Of a stretch of 64,000 nt of DNA, positions 1-11,700 are shown in pieces. The translations under genes were made by a program, and so were the position numbers. Each line of letters begins with the position of its first letter. The first letter of the stretch is position 1. The stretch covers positions 31,747,466 through 31,811,465 of the forward strand of contig OX393577.1 of assembly GCA_947652605.1 (NCBI GenBank), in the 5' to 3' direction. The notes below the pieces were generated by a model. That model did not search any database and was not told where the DNA came from. It worked only from the letters and a program-made list of their open reading frames with translations. This DNA is from Elmis aenea. Taxonomy: Eukaryota > Arthropoda > Insecta > Coleoptera > Elmidae.

Positions 1-421
1 GTAAACCAATGGTCTCTATAATTGCAAATAAAGGCTTGCATTTGCGTGGGATCTAAAAGGGTGTTTTTAACCCTTTCATCGGTACTTGAATAAGGCACCA
101 GCTCTAGTCCCCATACTTCTAGTGCACTGCTTATCACTTGTATGGAAAAGTAGCCACTATCGTCCATGTTTCCTGAGGGTTGTTGCAAAAATCGTTGATA
201 CTCCTCGCTTTCTTCACCACACTCTGCCATTCGTATACGCTCTTCTTCATCCATTTTTTGGGCTAACGTACTTAAATCGACTGGAGTAAAATATGCACCT
301 TGTAAAAGTGCATTCAAACAATGTTGAGCACATAATGAACCTTCTTGCTACAATTAAAAATGAATTAGTAAAAACTTGACAACAAATTTTCACTTACCTT
401 TTCATGAAATATTGCTTCCAT
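1..421 (-). CDS. ATXN3: Ataxin-3 (Josephin-domain deubiquitinase), 5' part
   Basis: Cysteine protease that trims and edits polyubiquitin chains in nucleus and cytoplasm. Two exons are visible: 398-421 encodes MEAIFHEK and ends at a GTAAGT donor, and 1-347 follows a TTGTAG acceptor and runs off the window edge. The 123 complete codons cover most of the Josephin fold. The nucleophile is Cys14 in QEGSLCAQHC, and the catalytic histidine lies in NYRDHWF near residue 121. Conserved stretches FLQQPSGNMDDSG and FSIQVISSALEVWGLEL match the family closely. The remaining catalytic Asn, the ubiquitin-interacting motifs and any polyQ tract would lie outside the window. The gene is head-to-head with Unr, with about 400 bp between the start codon and the Unr leader. 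The family assignment is firm. Confidence 0.95.
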
Positions 422-852
422 TGTAAAATTTGTACGATTTATTCCTTAAAACTAATTTTGATGAATCACATGCAGATATAACCAAATGTAGGTGAACTGC
501 AAAAATATGACAAGAAAACGTCAAGAATGCAGCCAGCACATGTGAAAAAATTACTAGGAAGAACTTCAGGTTATTTGGATAAATTAGAGACATTTTATTT
601 TCTTGTTGTGTAATTTCAAAAATTTTATATTTACCTGTATTTATTGTATGTAAAATTTATGTAAAAATTGTAAATATATAATTAAGTTTTTTCAAATACA
701 GTGAAAGCTGACGTATAAAATCCATCTGTGTGTAATTTGCGTAGTTAATTTTGAACCAATGGGAGCCACCGAGTTATTAGTTCAGTTTTGTTTTTCGGAA
801 GCATGTTGACATTCAACATGGCGGCATGTCGTCAGTGCTGTGCTGTGTCGTG
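422..852. promoter_or_regulatory. Divergent promoter of ATXN3 and Unr, with Unr leader exon 1
   Basis: This stretch separates the minus-strand ataxin-3 start codon (421) from the plus-strand Unr leader. A CCAAT box is seen at 756-760. An AACATGGCGGC motif, matching the YY1-type site often found just downstream of transcription starts, lies at 815-825. A GTGAGT splice donor at 853 ends the presumed noncoding Unr exon 1, whose start I place only roughly near 780-800. Base composition is richer in G+C than the surroundings from 780 to 852. The two genes probably share this promoter; that is inference from geometry. Confidence 0.6.
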
Positions 853-2373
853 GTGAGTTTGAAGTTTAGAAAATAGTAGTAAAAATAGTGATGAATCCAT
901 AACAAAAAGTATGTAAAATTTATTACAAAATATTCATTTATATTACAAACTAAACTTACCAATCTAAAGTTAAGACTGAATGTATATTTTGACGTTTAAT
1001 TGAACACCTCTAACCCTTATTAAAAAGTTTTTGTGCCATCATTCCTACGCAATAACCCGCTTTGTTTAACAAAATATAACTGGCAATGTCTTAAAATTTA
1101 ATTAACATTTCTACATGTGTTTATATCGAAAACTCTAAAATAAAGGAAAGTGCATTATTACACTGGTATTCAAAAGCAAATCAATAATTTGAACGTCGTG
1201 TGTTCCCCTTGCCCCAGTTGCAGGTTAATTTCGTGCGTTGCACTTTTTTTAGTCTTTTCATTTACTGGAAATAATTTTAAACATTATACTCTGATACAGA
1301 CATTTGCTAAATAATTTTAGACACAACATCGTCGATTTTAAAGCGAACTAAGTTCTCTGGGTACATAAACTGTATGTTATATTGCCCTCTAAGTTTAAAT
1401 TGAATAATTATTAATTTGAATTAAATACGAGATCGTTATACTTTATTAACCATTATCCCTATTGTGACATTTAAGACATTACATATTAATAATAAATAAA
1501 AATGAAGGCACATGTACTGGTTATTCCACAATGTTATAACTATAATTAATTGTCAATGTTTACATACAAAATTTATTTAAATATTCGTGTTTGTGGTTTA
1601 TCACTTTTAATCAATTAATGTTTGCAATATTTTATTAAGGAAATGTTTAACTGTCTATTTACTAATTAAAAAAACAATTTTTTTGCTTGCTACATGTAAA
1701 ATAATATGATTGGTTTATTGTACAGACTGTAAATTTATTTGTAACCTTTAGTTTGTACTCTTATCAATTTACCAGAACTATGAAAATTAGCAATTGTAAA
1801 TAACATCCTTTAAAAACAGTGCAACTTCACTTGCCACCGTCAATTAACCAAATTATTACTATATTGTAGAATTGTAGGTATAAAGTTAAAACACAAATAG
1901 AATTCTTACTTATTTAGGGTACATGTTCAAAAACTTTATATGGTATGTTATACCAATTAATATGAACTGCATGTCATCAGTGGTGAGCTGCCAAAATTTT
2001 AACAAATGGTTCGCAGAATTACCAAAATGTTGGCACCAATTTATTGAGCTCCAGAGTTGGATTGACTGCTCACTTCAGCATACAACTAAAAAATTAACAA
2101 CGGTTCTTACTTTCAAAAATAATTTTACCAGTTTGCATGTCTCGCAATTGATTTTTGTAAAAATAAAGCCATTATTTTGAACATGGGTTTCAAAGTGTAA
2201 ATTAAAACTGTATTTATGAATGAAGCTATGTCGAGCCAATTGATTGCTGTATAAATGATAGTTTATAGTCAAACTAAACTTAAACATAGCTCATCTAAAG
2301 TATGCTTATATTTTTATCACCTCAAGTGAACCAAGGAATAGTGAACTTTAAGAATTTTTTTGTTTTGTTTCAG
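853..2373 (+). other. Unr intron 1
   Basis: AT-rich sequence between the GTGAGT donor at 853 and the TTTGTTTCAG acceptor ending at 2373. I see no exon, repeat or transposon here. Short ORFs in it have no coding character. Confidence 0.6.
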
Positions 2374-2783
2374 CTTGTGTAACTAAGAAACTCAAAATTT
2401 AGAATAGAAAATTCAAAGTACCAGCATCAGCACAACCACTGGCCTTGAGAAATTATGAGCGAACGACACAATCCGCACCCAGCACGCATTGAAGACATCT
2501 GAGGATTTTTAGTTCAACATTTCAGTTTTTGTTAAAATTTTGTGTGACTGGATTGTCGTAGAAGTTTTTTTAACAAATTGTATATTGGGTTGTTTTGTAT
2601 ATTGTGAACTTGTTGATCATCGTATTGCGAATTGATTTTGATTTGAAGTCAGTGAGATTCGCTATTACGAAATTTGCTGCCATATGACTGTTGTGGGGTA
2701 TTATATACCATAACCGTTCTGTGATATTCACTACACTTAAGAAATTGATACGAAGTGACATTAAATCATTGTTCTGATAGACT
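2374..2783 (+). promoter_or_regulatory. Unr 5' leader in exon 2, with two short upstream ORFs
   Basis: Untranslated part of the exon that carries the Unr start codon. It contains two complete upstream ORFs. One of 15 codons runs 2455-2502 (MSERHNPHPARIEDI, then TGA); one of nine codons runs 2684-2713. Both end before the main ATG at 2784. In vertebrates the homologous mRNA is known for internal ribosome entry and autoregulation. Whether these ORFs matter here is inference. Confidence 0.55.
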
Positions 2784-5700
2784 ATGTCCACCAATCCTCA
2801 GTGGAAGACTTTCCAGCCGCCTGACGTCATGCATCAAGACTCTGCCATCCTCGATTTCAAATCTATGACTACAAACGGTAAGGCACCTTCATATATTAAT
2901 TTTGCATAAACCGCATTGCATATTCTGATCCTGATCAAGTATTTTTAAAATGATTAATGGTGCAGTTAAACAATATCTGATTAAATCTAGTTTATCATAA
3001 GTACATACTAAGTGCCCTCCAAAAAGTAATTATAGTTCATTCACATCAACTTGTTGATTTTTTACATTTTTACTAATTAATGTTAATCCATAAGACTTTT
3101 ATACTTACAAATTTATTAATTGGACTGTGTGTTGCTGGTGTTATCGCATTCCTTGTAGATCTGAAAACTAATGTGAAATATGAACATTTAGGTTAGGATT
3201 AGATGTGCTTGTACAAATAATAATATAAAAGAGAATATCTAATTAAGAGTGTTTTGTAATGGCACATTAGTGTTAAAAAAATATCTAAAATACCCCCAAA
3301 TTCAGTTTAATCTCATTTAGTAGTTTCAGCATGTTAAACGGTTTAAAACTGGTGGTCAGTGGGATTATATTAAACTTGAGAGGATTAACCCTTTGCTTAT
3401 CTATTTTTGCATTTTGAATATAAAAATTGAAATATGACTGCATGATTTAAACTAAATTTTGATTTTGAATAATTTGAAAAAAGTTATATAAACTATTTGA
3501 CATCTATTAACTCACGTCGGTACCATTGCCATCAAATGTTTTATTCCTATGATGGCATTTGGTAATAATAACATTGGAAAAAAGACTAAATAGCTAAAGA
3601 CAATAAATAACAATTGAATAATCATGTGGTGCACAACCGGCACCACCCGACTAGAGCATTTGTCGTTGGAATGCAAGACATGGGATATTAAGCTGCTGTG
3701 TTACATTATTTCACTAACTAGAAGTTTTGTATTAACATCATATGTTCAAGTTTGTGATAATTAATAAATGTTTTTCGTAATAATTAATAAATGTTTTCCG
3801 TAATGATAATGTCTTGACCTTCAACAGCATCATTTACTGAGGTAGCATATATTAGTGCAGCACGATTTATTTTACTTCATTAAAAGCATATTTATTATAT
3901 TTTTATTTACCAAGTTTAAAAAAAGTAACATTAAGGAATGGTTAAATGCATTTAGCTTAGGGTAATATTTTTTTTTTAATTGACAGAATGCAATGTATTT
4001 GTTATAATAATTGTAGTATTAAGCTAAATGCAATATTTATAGATAATGATCTGTTTATCATTAATTATTACGAAATTTATTGCAGGAAAATCTTCACAAG
4101 CATTTACCTTTAACCGTTCAAATTCAAGTTCACGATTCGGGCCAGATTTCTCATTATTGCAAGATAAGTCAACGTATAGTAATTTGTATGGATCATCTAG
4201 TACCACGCACACAACTTCTCGATTTCCCCCAATTGGAACTTTCTCGCTTGACACTAACAATGTGTACAACAGTAGCGGTGATTCTCCTAGCAATAGTGTA
4301 TTTTCCAATGGTAATAGTAGTAGCTATGAATCTAATTCTGCTAATCTTGGTACTCGTGAAACTGGCATTATTGAAAAATTATTGGTAAGTAAACTTATTT
4401 AATAGGTCAGTTCTTCAATAATTTCAAGAATGTAATTTCAATGTGTTTTCCAAGATCATCACTAAACTTTTAAAGTTTTACAAGTGTAATTACAATATTT
4501 TATGTTATTGTAGTATTGATACCGTACATCTAGTTCATATTTTTTGTAGGTATTTATAATATTTTGTGTGTACCTTAATAAATTCAAAATGAGAACATTT
4601 TTAAGTTAAGAAGTTCAATTACTTAATGAAGTGATTTTTTTATGTTGATATATCAGATTTTGCCATGAACAAATCGGACGAGGCATCTAGGTGTAAAACG
4701 ATGAAGGTGACAATTTTGAATTTTCTCGGTTTTGATAGAATCAGTTAAATATGCTACTTACTTTTATCATCATATATAGTTTTGCGTAAAACATCGAGGC
4801 TGCATATTTAAACAACAGTGCATCTTAAAAAGTCCTCCCATAAACTACATACACACTTTTTTTCAGCAAAGCTTTAAATTTTTATTATTTTGCAGAAATA
4901 ATTCTGAGTGTTAAAATTTTAAACAGGGATGGGAAATAATGGTGGACAGACTTTATTTTCGTATGTTTACTAAATAATAAAGAAAATGTAAAAAATTAAG
5001 TTTGGCATCATAAAAATATAAAATTTTCAACAATTCTGCTGTACCGCGGTTATCATATAACACAGGTTTGTGGGGTTGTATCCGACCTGTGTTATGAGCG
5101 ACTTCCGTTGTATTTGGTATTTTACTGAAAGTAATATAATACTGTAATCGTATACTAGGGCTGTTAAATGTAAAAGATTAAAAATATATTATCAAAGTTA
5201 CAATTTTTAATGAATCATATTATTATTTGTTCTTATATTTACCGTAAAATCTGGCATATAACACGTATGTGTGCTTGATTTAGCCCAAAATTTTCTGGTA
5301 ACATGGATATTTGTTTATAATACGCACTATAACTTTTCAACATATTGTGTTATGAAACATTTGTTAAAAAAAAGTGAAAGAACAATAATAATGAATATAA
5401 ATAGGTATGCAATAAATAAAACAAAACACATTCAATTTCGCTCCATTTTCACACTCAATGACAGAAACTCGACAGATTATTTTCGATATCAAAAATGATG
5501 TATTTTTTTACTTGCATATATGCAAAATTTAAGTTGCACTCAATACACGGTAGATTTTCGGTATTCTTACAAAATAAAAATAATATTATAGACACAAGTT
5601 AGCCACCACTACTGCGCAAATGGGTGCCAATTTACAAAACTTATCTGCTAAACACCCCTCGTTATACATCGACTTTGTGACTATTAATATCTTATTTACT

Positions 5701-8700
5701 AGGGTTAAAACGTTAAAAAAAATAGAATTACTCATTAAAACAGTTTTAACATTAAAACCATATTTGTACATACCTTGACCATAAAAACTTGTGCTGTCTA
5801 TAAACCTTATCTAGTCAAATATTTTTTTCCGATAAAAATTGAATGTTCACATACAAAATTAGTTTGTTACTTTAATCGTTTCCGTTTAAAAAAAAAAAAC
5901 TTTGACATCGTTATTTCATTGTTGTTTTTAATTTATCATTTTGTCCTCATCTTAAAAAAAAAAAGAGTCGGGAGTCGGTAGTTTTTCCGACTCCCCATCC
6001 CTGCTTTTAAATGCTGTTTTTCAAAAATTTACTAGAATAGTTATTCGTCGTTTTACTCTTGGAGATGGTTGCATATGGTTTATGATTTTATTGTCGTCTT
6101 TTAAGTTACACTGAGAATTTGATCAATATTTCGTAGTTTAAAATTTAACTTTAGGTTTGTTCCAACAAGCTTGCTGACATTGAGCCGCACTATCAGAGTT
6201 TGCGCAGTATCAATATCGCGTTCCAACACAGTCTCTGATAGTTTACTGGACGGTTTAGTCGGCTGTTCCATCATTACAAAATTGTACATGAACTAGTCAG
6301 TGTACGGTCAGAACAGTTCTTGGATGAGAGCGTGTACCAGCATTTGGATTTTTACACGCAAGCGCTGTTCATAACTAATGTGAGCTCAGCTAGCTATGCA
6401 TCGCTTCCCTACCCCACTAAGTGCTAAATTCTTAAGGTGTTTACCCTTGCGATGCGTACATTTGTATGAACCCAATAGATGCAAATGTCATTTACAGTTA
6501 AGCCAGTCGTAAAAGCGTTCCAACAATGGCTAATACTTTGCAGTAAATTTCTTAGTACATAGTTCATGCATGCGAATAAATCGGTTCATGAACGAATCAG
6601 AGATCGGTTTTAAATCCCGTGTTGGAACAAACCTTTTCATTTCACATTTGAGCCGTTTACAGGCAAAATCGATTAACCCCACTTTGTGAATTTTTTTATT
6701 TTAGTGCGAAATTACTTGATTGATGCTTAACTTTTTTTATTTAAAATAAATTTTCTTAATAATTAAAATTAGAACCACTAAATGACTAACAATTTTTTCT
6801 AAAATAGTAAACAAATTTTTTTTTCTTCAGAAGAATAACTATTTCTGGAATATACTATTTTATGCATTTTATACGTCGTTAGATAAAAGATGGACCTTTC
6901 ATACTACATTCTACAATGTTTATTTCACTTTTAAAAGAACTGTATTCTATTTTATCAATTTTCTCTACTTTTTGTTTTGTGAAGTTAATCGATTTTGCAA
7001 CTGAGCGGCTCATTTATCGATAAGTTGGATATTAATAAATAGGTTTTTAAATGTATGCGGGTATCATTAACCATTTACTATTTATTTATATAGGAGCTCC
7101 CAGAAGCTTCTATTATTTGAAATATTTAACATTGTTTTGGAAAATGCGAATGCACCCTTTTTTCTATGAATAATTTTTGTCATAGTAAATAGAAATTAAT
7201 TACTTGAAAGTTGATATTTTAATATTTCCTTTTTTTAATTTAAATACTTTTATAATATTAACAATTTTTCCAGCATTCTTATGGGTTTATTCAGTGTTGC
7301 GAAAGGCAAGCTCGATTATTTTTCCACTTTAGTCAATTCAGTGGAAATATTGAACATTTGAAAATTGGTGATCCAGTTGAATTTGAAATGACTTATGATC
7401 GCCGTACAGGAAAACCAATTGCGAGTGCTGTCACAAAAATTGCTCCAGAAGTTGTAAGTTTTTAATCATGATAAATTATACTCCTATTATATTTGATTTA
7501 TTACTGATAATTAAAAGGTTATTTACTTGTGTATGCTGTTTTTTTTTTATCTTATCCACTTTTATCTGATGTGACTATTACTCACTTTTATTTTCACACG
7601 TTTACCAAACAGTTTATACAAAATGTAACATTATTTAAATAAATTTGTAGAATCTTGGTTATTTAAAAATATTCACCTACCATTGTTTTGTGAGTAAACA
7701 TGTATTAAATTTGATTTTAATTATATGAATTAGTTTGTATACCTATACCGGGTGTTAACCACCAGCCGTGAACATAGGGAATTAACATTGGTTTTAACTT
7801 TTTTTCGGATTCCTGCTCCCCAATTGAGTTTATATTAAAATTAATGGTAACATTAGAAAGATAAATTTATTACGCATCATTTGAGACCATTAATAAGCTT
7901 AAATGTTTAATATTTAGTTTATAATTAATATTTTAAAATTGGATTAATTTTACAAATATAAGTAGCCATGACAGCCAATCTGACATATTTGTCTTCATTA
8001 ATTTTTGTTATTATCTGTCAATTTTTAAATCAGCGAGTTATTTCTTTTTTCACCATTAAAACTCTTCCTCTATTACAGTTTTTTTTTTCATTTTAATCAA
8101 AATCGTTAAAGAAATAACTCGCTGATATAAAAATTGACAGATAATAACAAAAATTAATGAAGACAAATGTCAGATTGACAGTCATGGCTACTTATATTTG
8201 TAAAATTAATCCAATTTTAAAATATTAATTATAAACTAAATATTAAACATTTAAGCTTATTAATGGTCTCAAATGATGCGTAATAATTTTATCTTTCTAT
8301 TGTTACCATTAATTTTAATATAAATTCAATTGGGGAGCTGGAATCCGAAAAAAAGTTAAAACCAATGTTAATTCCCTATGTTCACGGCTGGTGGTTAACA
8401 CCCGGTATATAAAATTATTGTAGTTGTTGAAATATCATATTAGCATTGTTTTTAATATTTAATTAATCGTGGTTTTTATAATATGTGTAACAAATATTGA
8501 ATTTTGCTTTCAGGTTATGAGTGAAGAAAGAGTAACAGGTACAGTAACAACAGAATTAAGAACCGAAGGTTCTGGTGGTGATACGCAAGGAAGGATAAGC
8601 TACGAAAATCGTGGCGAATGTTTCTTTCTACCTTATACCAAAGATGATGTAGAAGGCAATGTAATATTACGATCTGGTGATAAAGTGAGCTTTCAAATTG

Positions 8701-11700
8701 CTACAAATAATCGGTAAGTATTTTAGCTGGTGTAGATAGTGATGAAAAATGTTCTTTGATTTGCTTTTCATTTAAAAATACTGCTATTTTAAAGTTATGG
8801 CGTTTCTGTGCTATAATTTAGCTTCTTTATTGTTAAGTAACGTAAGAAACAAAAATGGAATGTTTAGTAACCAAGAATTTTATTGCTGATTAACAACTTT
8901 ATACAGGGTGTCCCAATTATACACTGCCAAAAAGTAGGTGCATATTTCTGAGTGAAAATAATGACCATTTGTCAAATATTTTGTTATCTGAAAATGCTTC
9001 CTTTCAAAGTTGGAGACCTCCAAAATTGCAAGAAAAAAAATCAAAAAATCGATTACGTCCTAGCCGTTTAAGCTAGAGCTATCAAACTTGGCCGAAATGT
9101 TTAGGTGTTTCCCATTGACTTTGTGGGATAATTAGAAAGAAAACACGTAATTGGAAGTATGATTTATAGTCAGGTCATCCGCTTACCAGGCGAACAAGCT
9201 TTAAGTCGAGCATGACATTAACCAACTAAGTTTAGTAAAAAATATTTGAGGTGTATAAACAGAGTTTGTCGATGCATCTTTAGCGCTAATTTTCTCGAAA
9301 ACGGCTACGTTTACAGCAAAAAACAAAGATGGACGACTTTTTTCCTCTTAAGTCGTACTTTCTTATGGACGAATGGCATTTTCAATTTTATTCCAGAGAA
9401 AAAAATTCTGAAGATGGTAAGGTGGTAAGCGGATCTGACTATAAATCATACTTCCAATTACGTGTTTTCTTTCTAATTATACCACAAAGTCAATGGGAAA
9501 CACCTAAACATTTCGGCCAAGTTTGATAGCTCTAGCTTAAACGGCTAGGACGTAATCGATTTTTTGATTTTTTTTCTTGCAACTTTGGAGGTCTCTAACT
9601 TTGAAAGGAAGCATTTTCAGATAACAAAATATTTGAGAAATGGTCATCATTTTCACTCAGGAATATGCACCCACTTTTTGGCGGTGTATAATTGGGACAC
9701 CTTGTATATAACATGAAAGAATATTGTATAACATTCAACATAAAATTAGTTTGTGGATTACATTCTGGTCAGTAATGATATACGTGACCTTTACACAAGT
9801 ATTTTGTGCAATTAGAACAAATAATGTTAGTCTTGTTGTCATTGGAAGATGGACAAGAGTTGCATCTTCTTCGTTTGTTAGTAGCAGTTGCTTGTTTCTC
9901 TACTTCGGCAGAACTGGTTGACGCCTGAATTGTTCTAACCATTTCTGCGGCGGATTTACTTCGAGGTATGTGTTTTCTTTCTTGTAGTAATGGAGTTACT
10001 AAGGAGGCGCCTAGTTCTTCGAGAAACAGTCGAAATCTCGTAAGTTTATCAGCATTCCAATTTGGATTAGTTGCACACCACAACACAAATCCATTGTATG
10101 CAGAGACATCCATAATATTGTAAAAGACAGTCTACGGCCAACGTTTAGTTTGTCGTCTAGAAGTATATGTTATTGCTAACTTGTTTAAAGTGTCTACCAC
10201 TCCTTTACTTTTATTATAACCTAAAATCAAAAGTGGTTATTTGTGATTTTCATTACTAATACCTGAGTCATGATGCAATGTGCTTAAAAGTAAAACATTT
10301 TTATTTCTCTTTGGGATACAGTAGACTCCCGTATGACACGGTTAATACATTACGCGTTGTATGAAATCGCGTATGGGCAGGCGAGCGTCCTCTAGGGGAG
10401 ATGAGTGGTAGAATAATGTTTGAGAGATCCTATAGCAGAATTATCCGCCGGATCCGAATTTCAGATGCTCAAAGTAATGTAGTGTTGCCAAAATTTAAAA
10501 AAAAAACTTAATTTTATGAAATTTGAAAAGTATGCGTTTTTTTTTTTATGCGTAAAACTTAATAATTTTCTTATTTATTATCGTATCTCGGCGATTTTTT
10601 CATTAAATTATTCTCTTTGATTGGCTAAATCGCACTGTGTGAAACTATTATCTTAACAAGATTTTATAACTCTGTCAACTAAGTTTAAAGCGCGACCTCG
10701 TACATTTTGGAGAGCGCGTGCTGCGTAAAATGTCACATGCATAAACTTTTTTTATAATTAGGTCACTACTATATCGAGACGAAATTGTAACTAAATATTA
10801 ACGAACTTTTTGCAACAAACAGAACTTGGATATCCCTAACGGTTTAAAAGATATGCCCTTTTAAATAAAATTAATTTGCCAGTTAAAGGGTTAACAAAAA
10901 ATTTAAATTTAAGGAAATTCTTAGCCTTTTTTGCAGAAATTAAAGAGAGGTGAAAAAGCATTTAACGAAGAAAAATAAATTATAATAAACTAAAGTTTAA
11001 AAAAAATATGTTAGCCATTTATAGAAAAAAATTCTAAATTTTGAATTTTTCAAATAATTTTGTGATTTTAAGAAGTAAAAAAAATAGGGTTTTTTTGGAT
11101 CTCGACATAAGCCTACACAATCCTACATGAACAGAATATTTTTATCTATTAACGTTTTCGTGTAATTTTGCATTAACATTACAACTTAAACCACTGTATA
11201 TTAGTTATTACCTATATGAAAAATCAACAAAATGCACGCATTTTGTAATATATTTTTTATGGCTTTTCAGATAACTAATGACAAAAAAAATATTAAAGGC
11301 TGGCACATACACACACGCACACTTAATACACGAAAATAGTCAAAACGGGTACAGGGGACCTTTAAACGTGTAAATGCGTCGAAATCTGGAATTCAAAAAT
11401 TTTCGCATTCGCAATACAGTGCAACCTCCATAATCCGAACAATTAAATGCAAAGGTTCAATTCGGATTAGTGAATTGTTCGAATTATTGGATTTATAAAA
11501 AAATATATAATTTACAACCCTACAACATTTTCTGTATGCTATTACACACATACAGTCGATTTTCCGACACCATATTTTAATGAAATACTGGAAAAACGTT
11601 TTCCAGATTTAATTTCATTTATTATATCAACTTTTTCTTGCAAATTTAAAGTTTTATGTTGTCTTTTCGACATTTTTTGCACTTATTATTATACTTTTTA

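Noticed and set aside
4024..4308. 94-codon minus-strand ORF opposite Unr exon 3
   Set aside because: It is the shadow of the plus-strand Ser/Asn-rich coding exon, whose splice sites and phase fit the rest of Unr.
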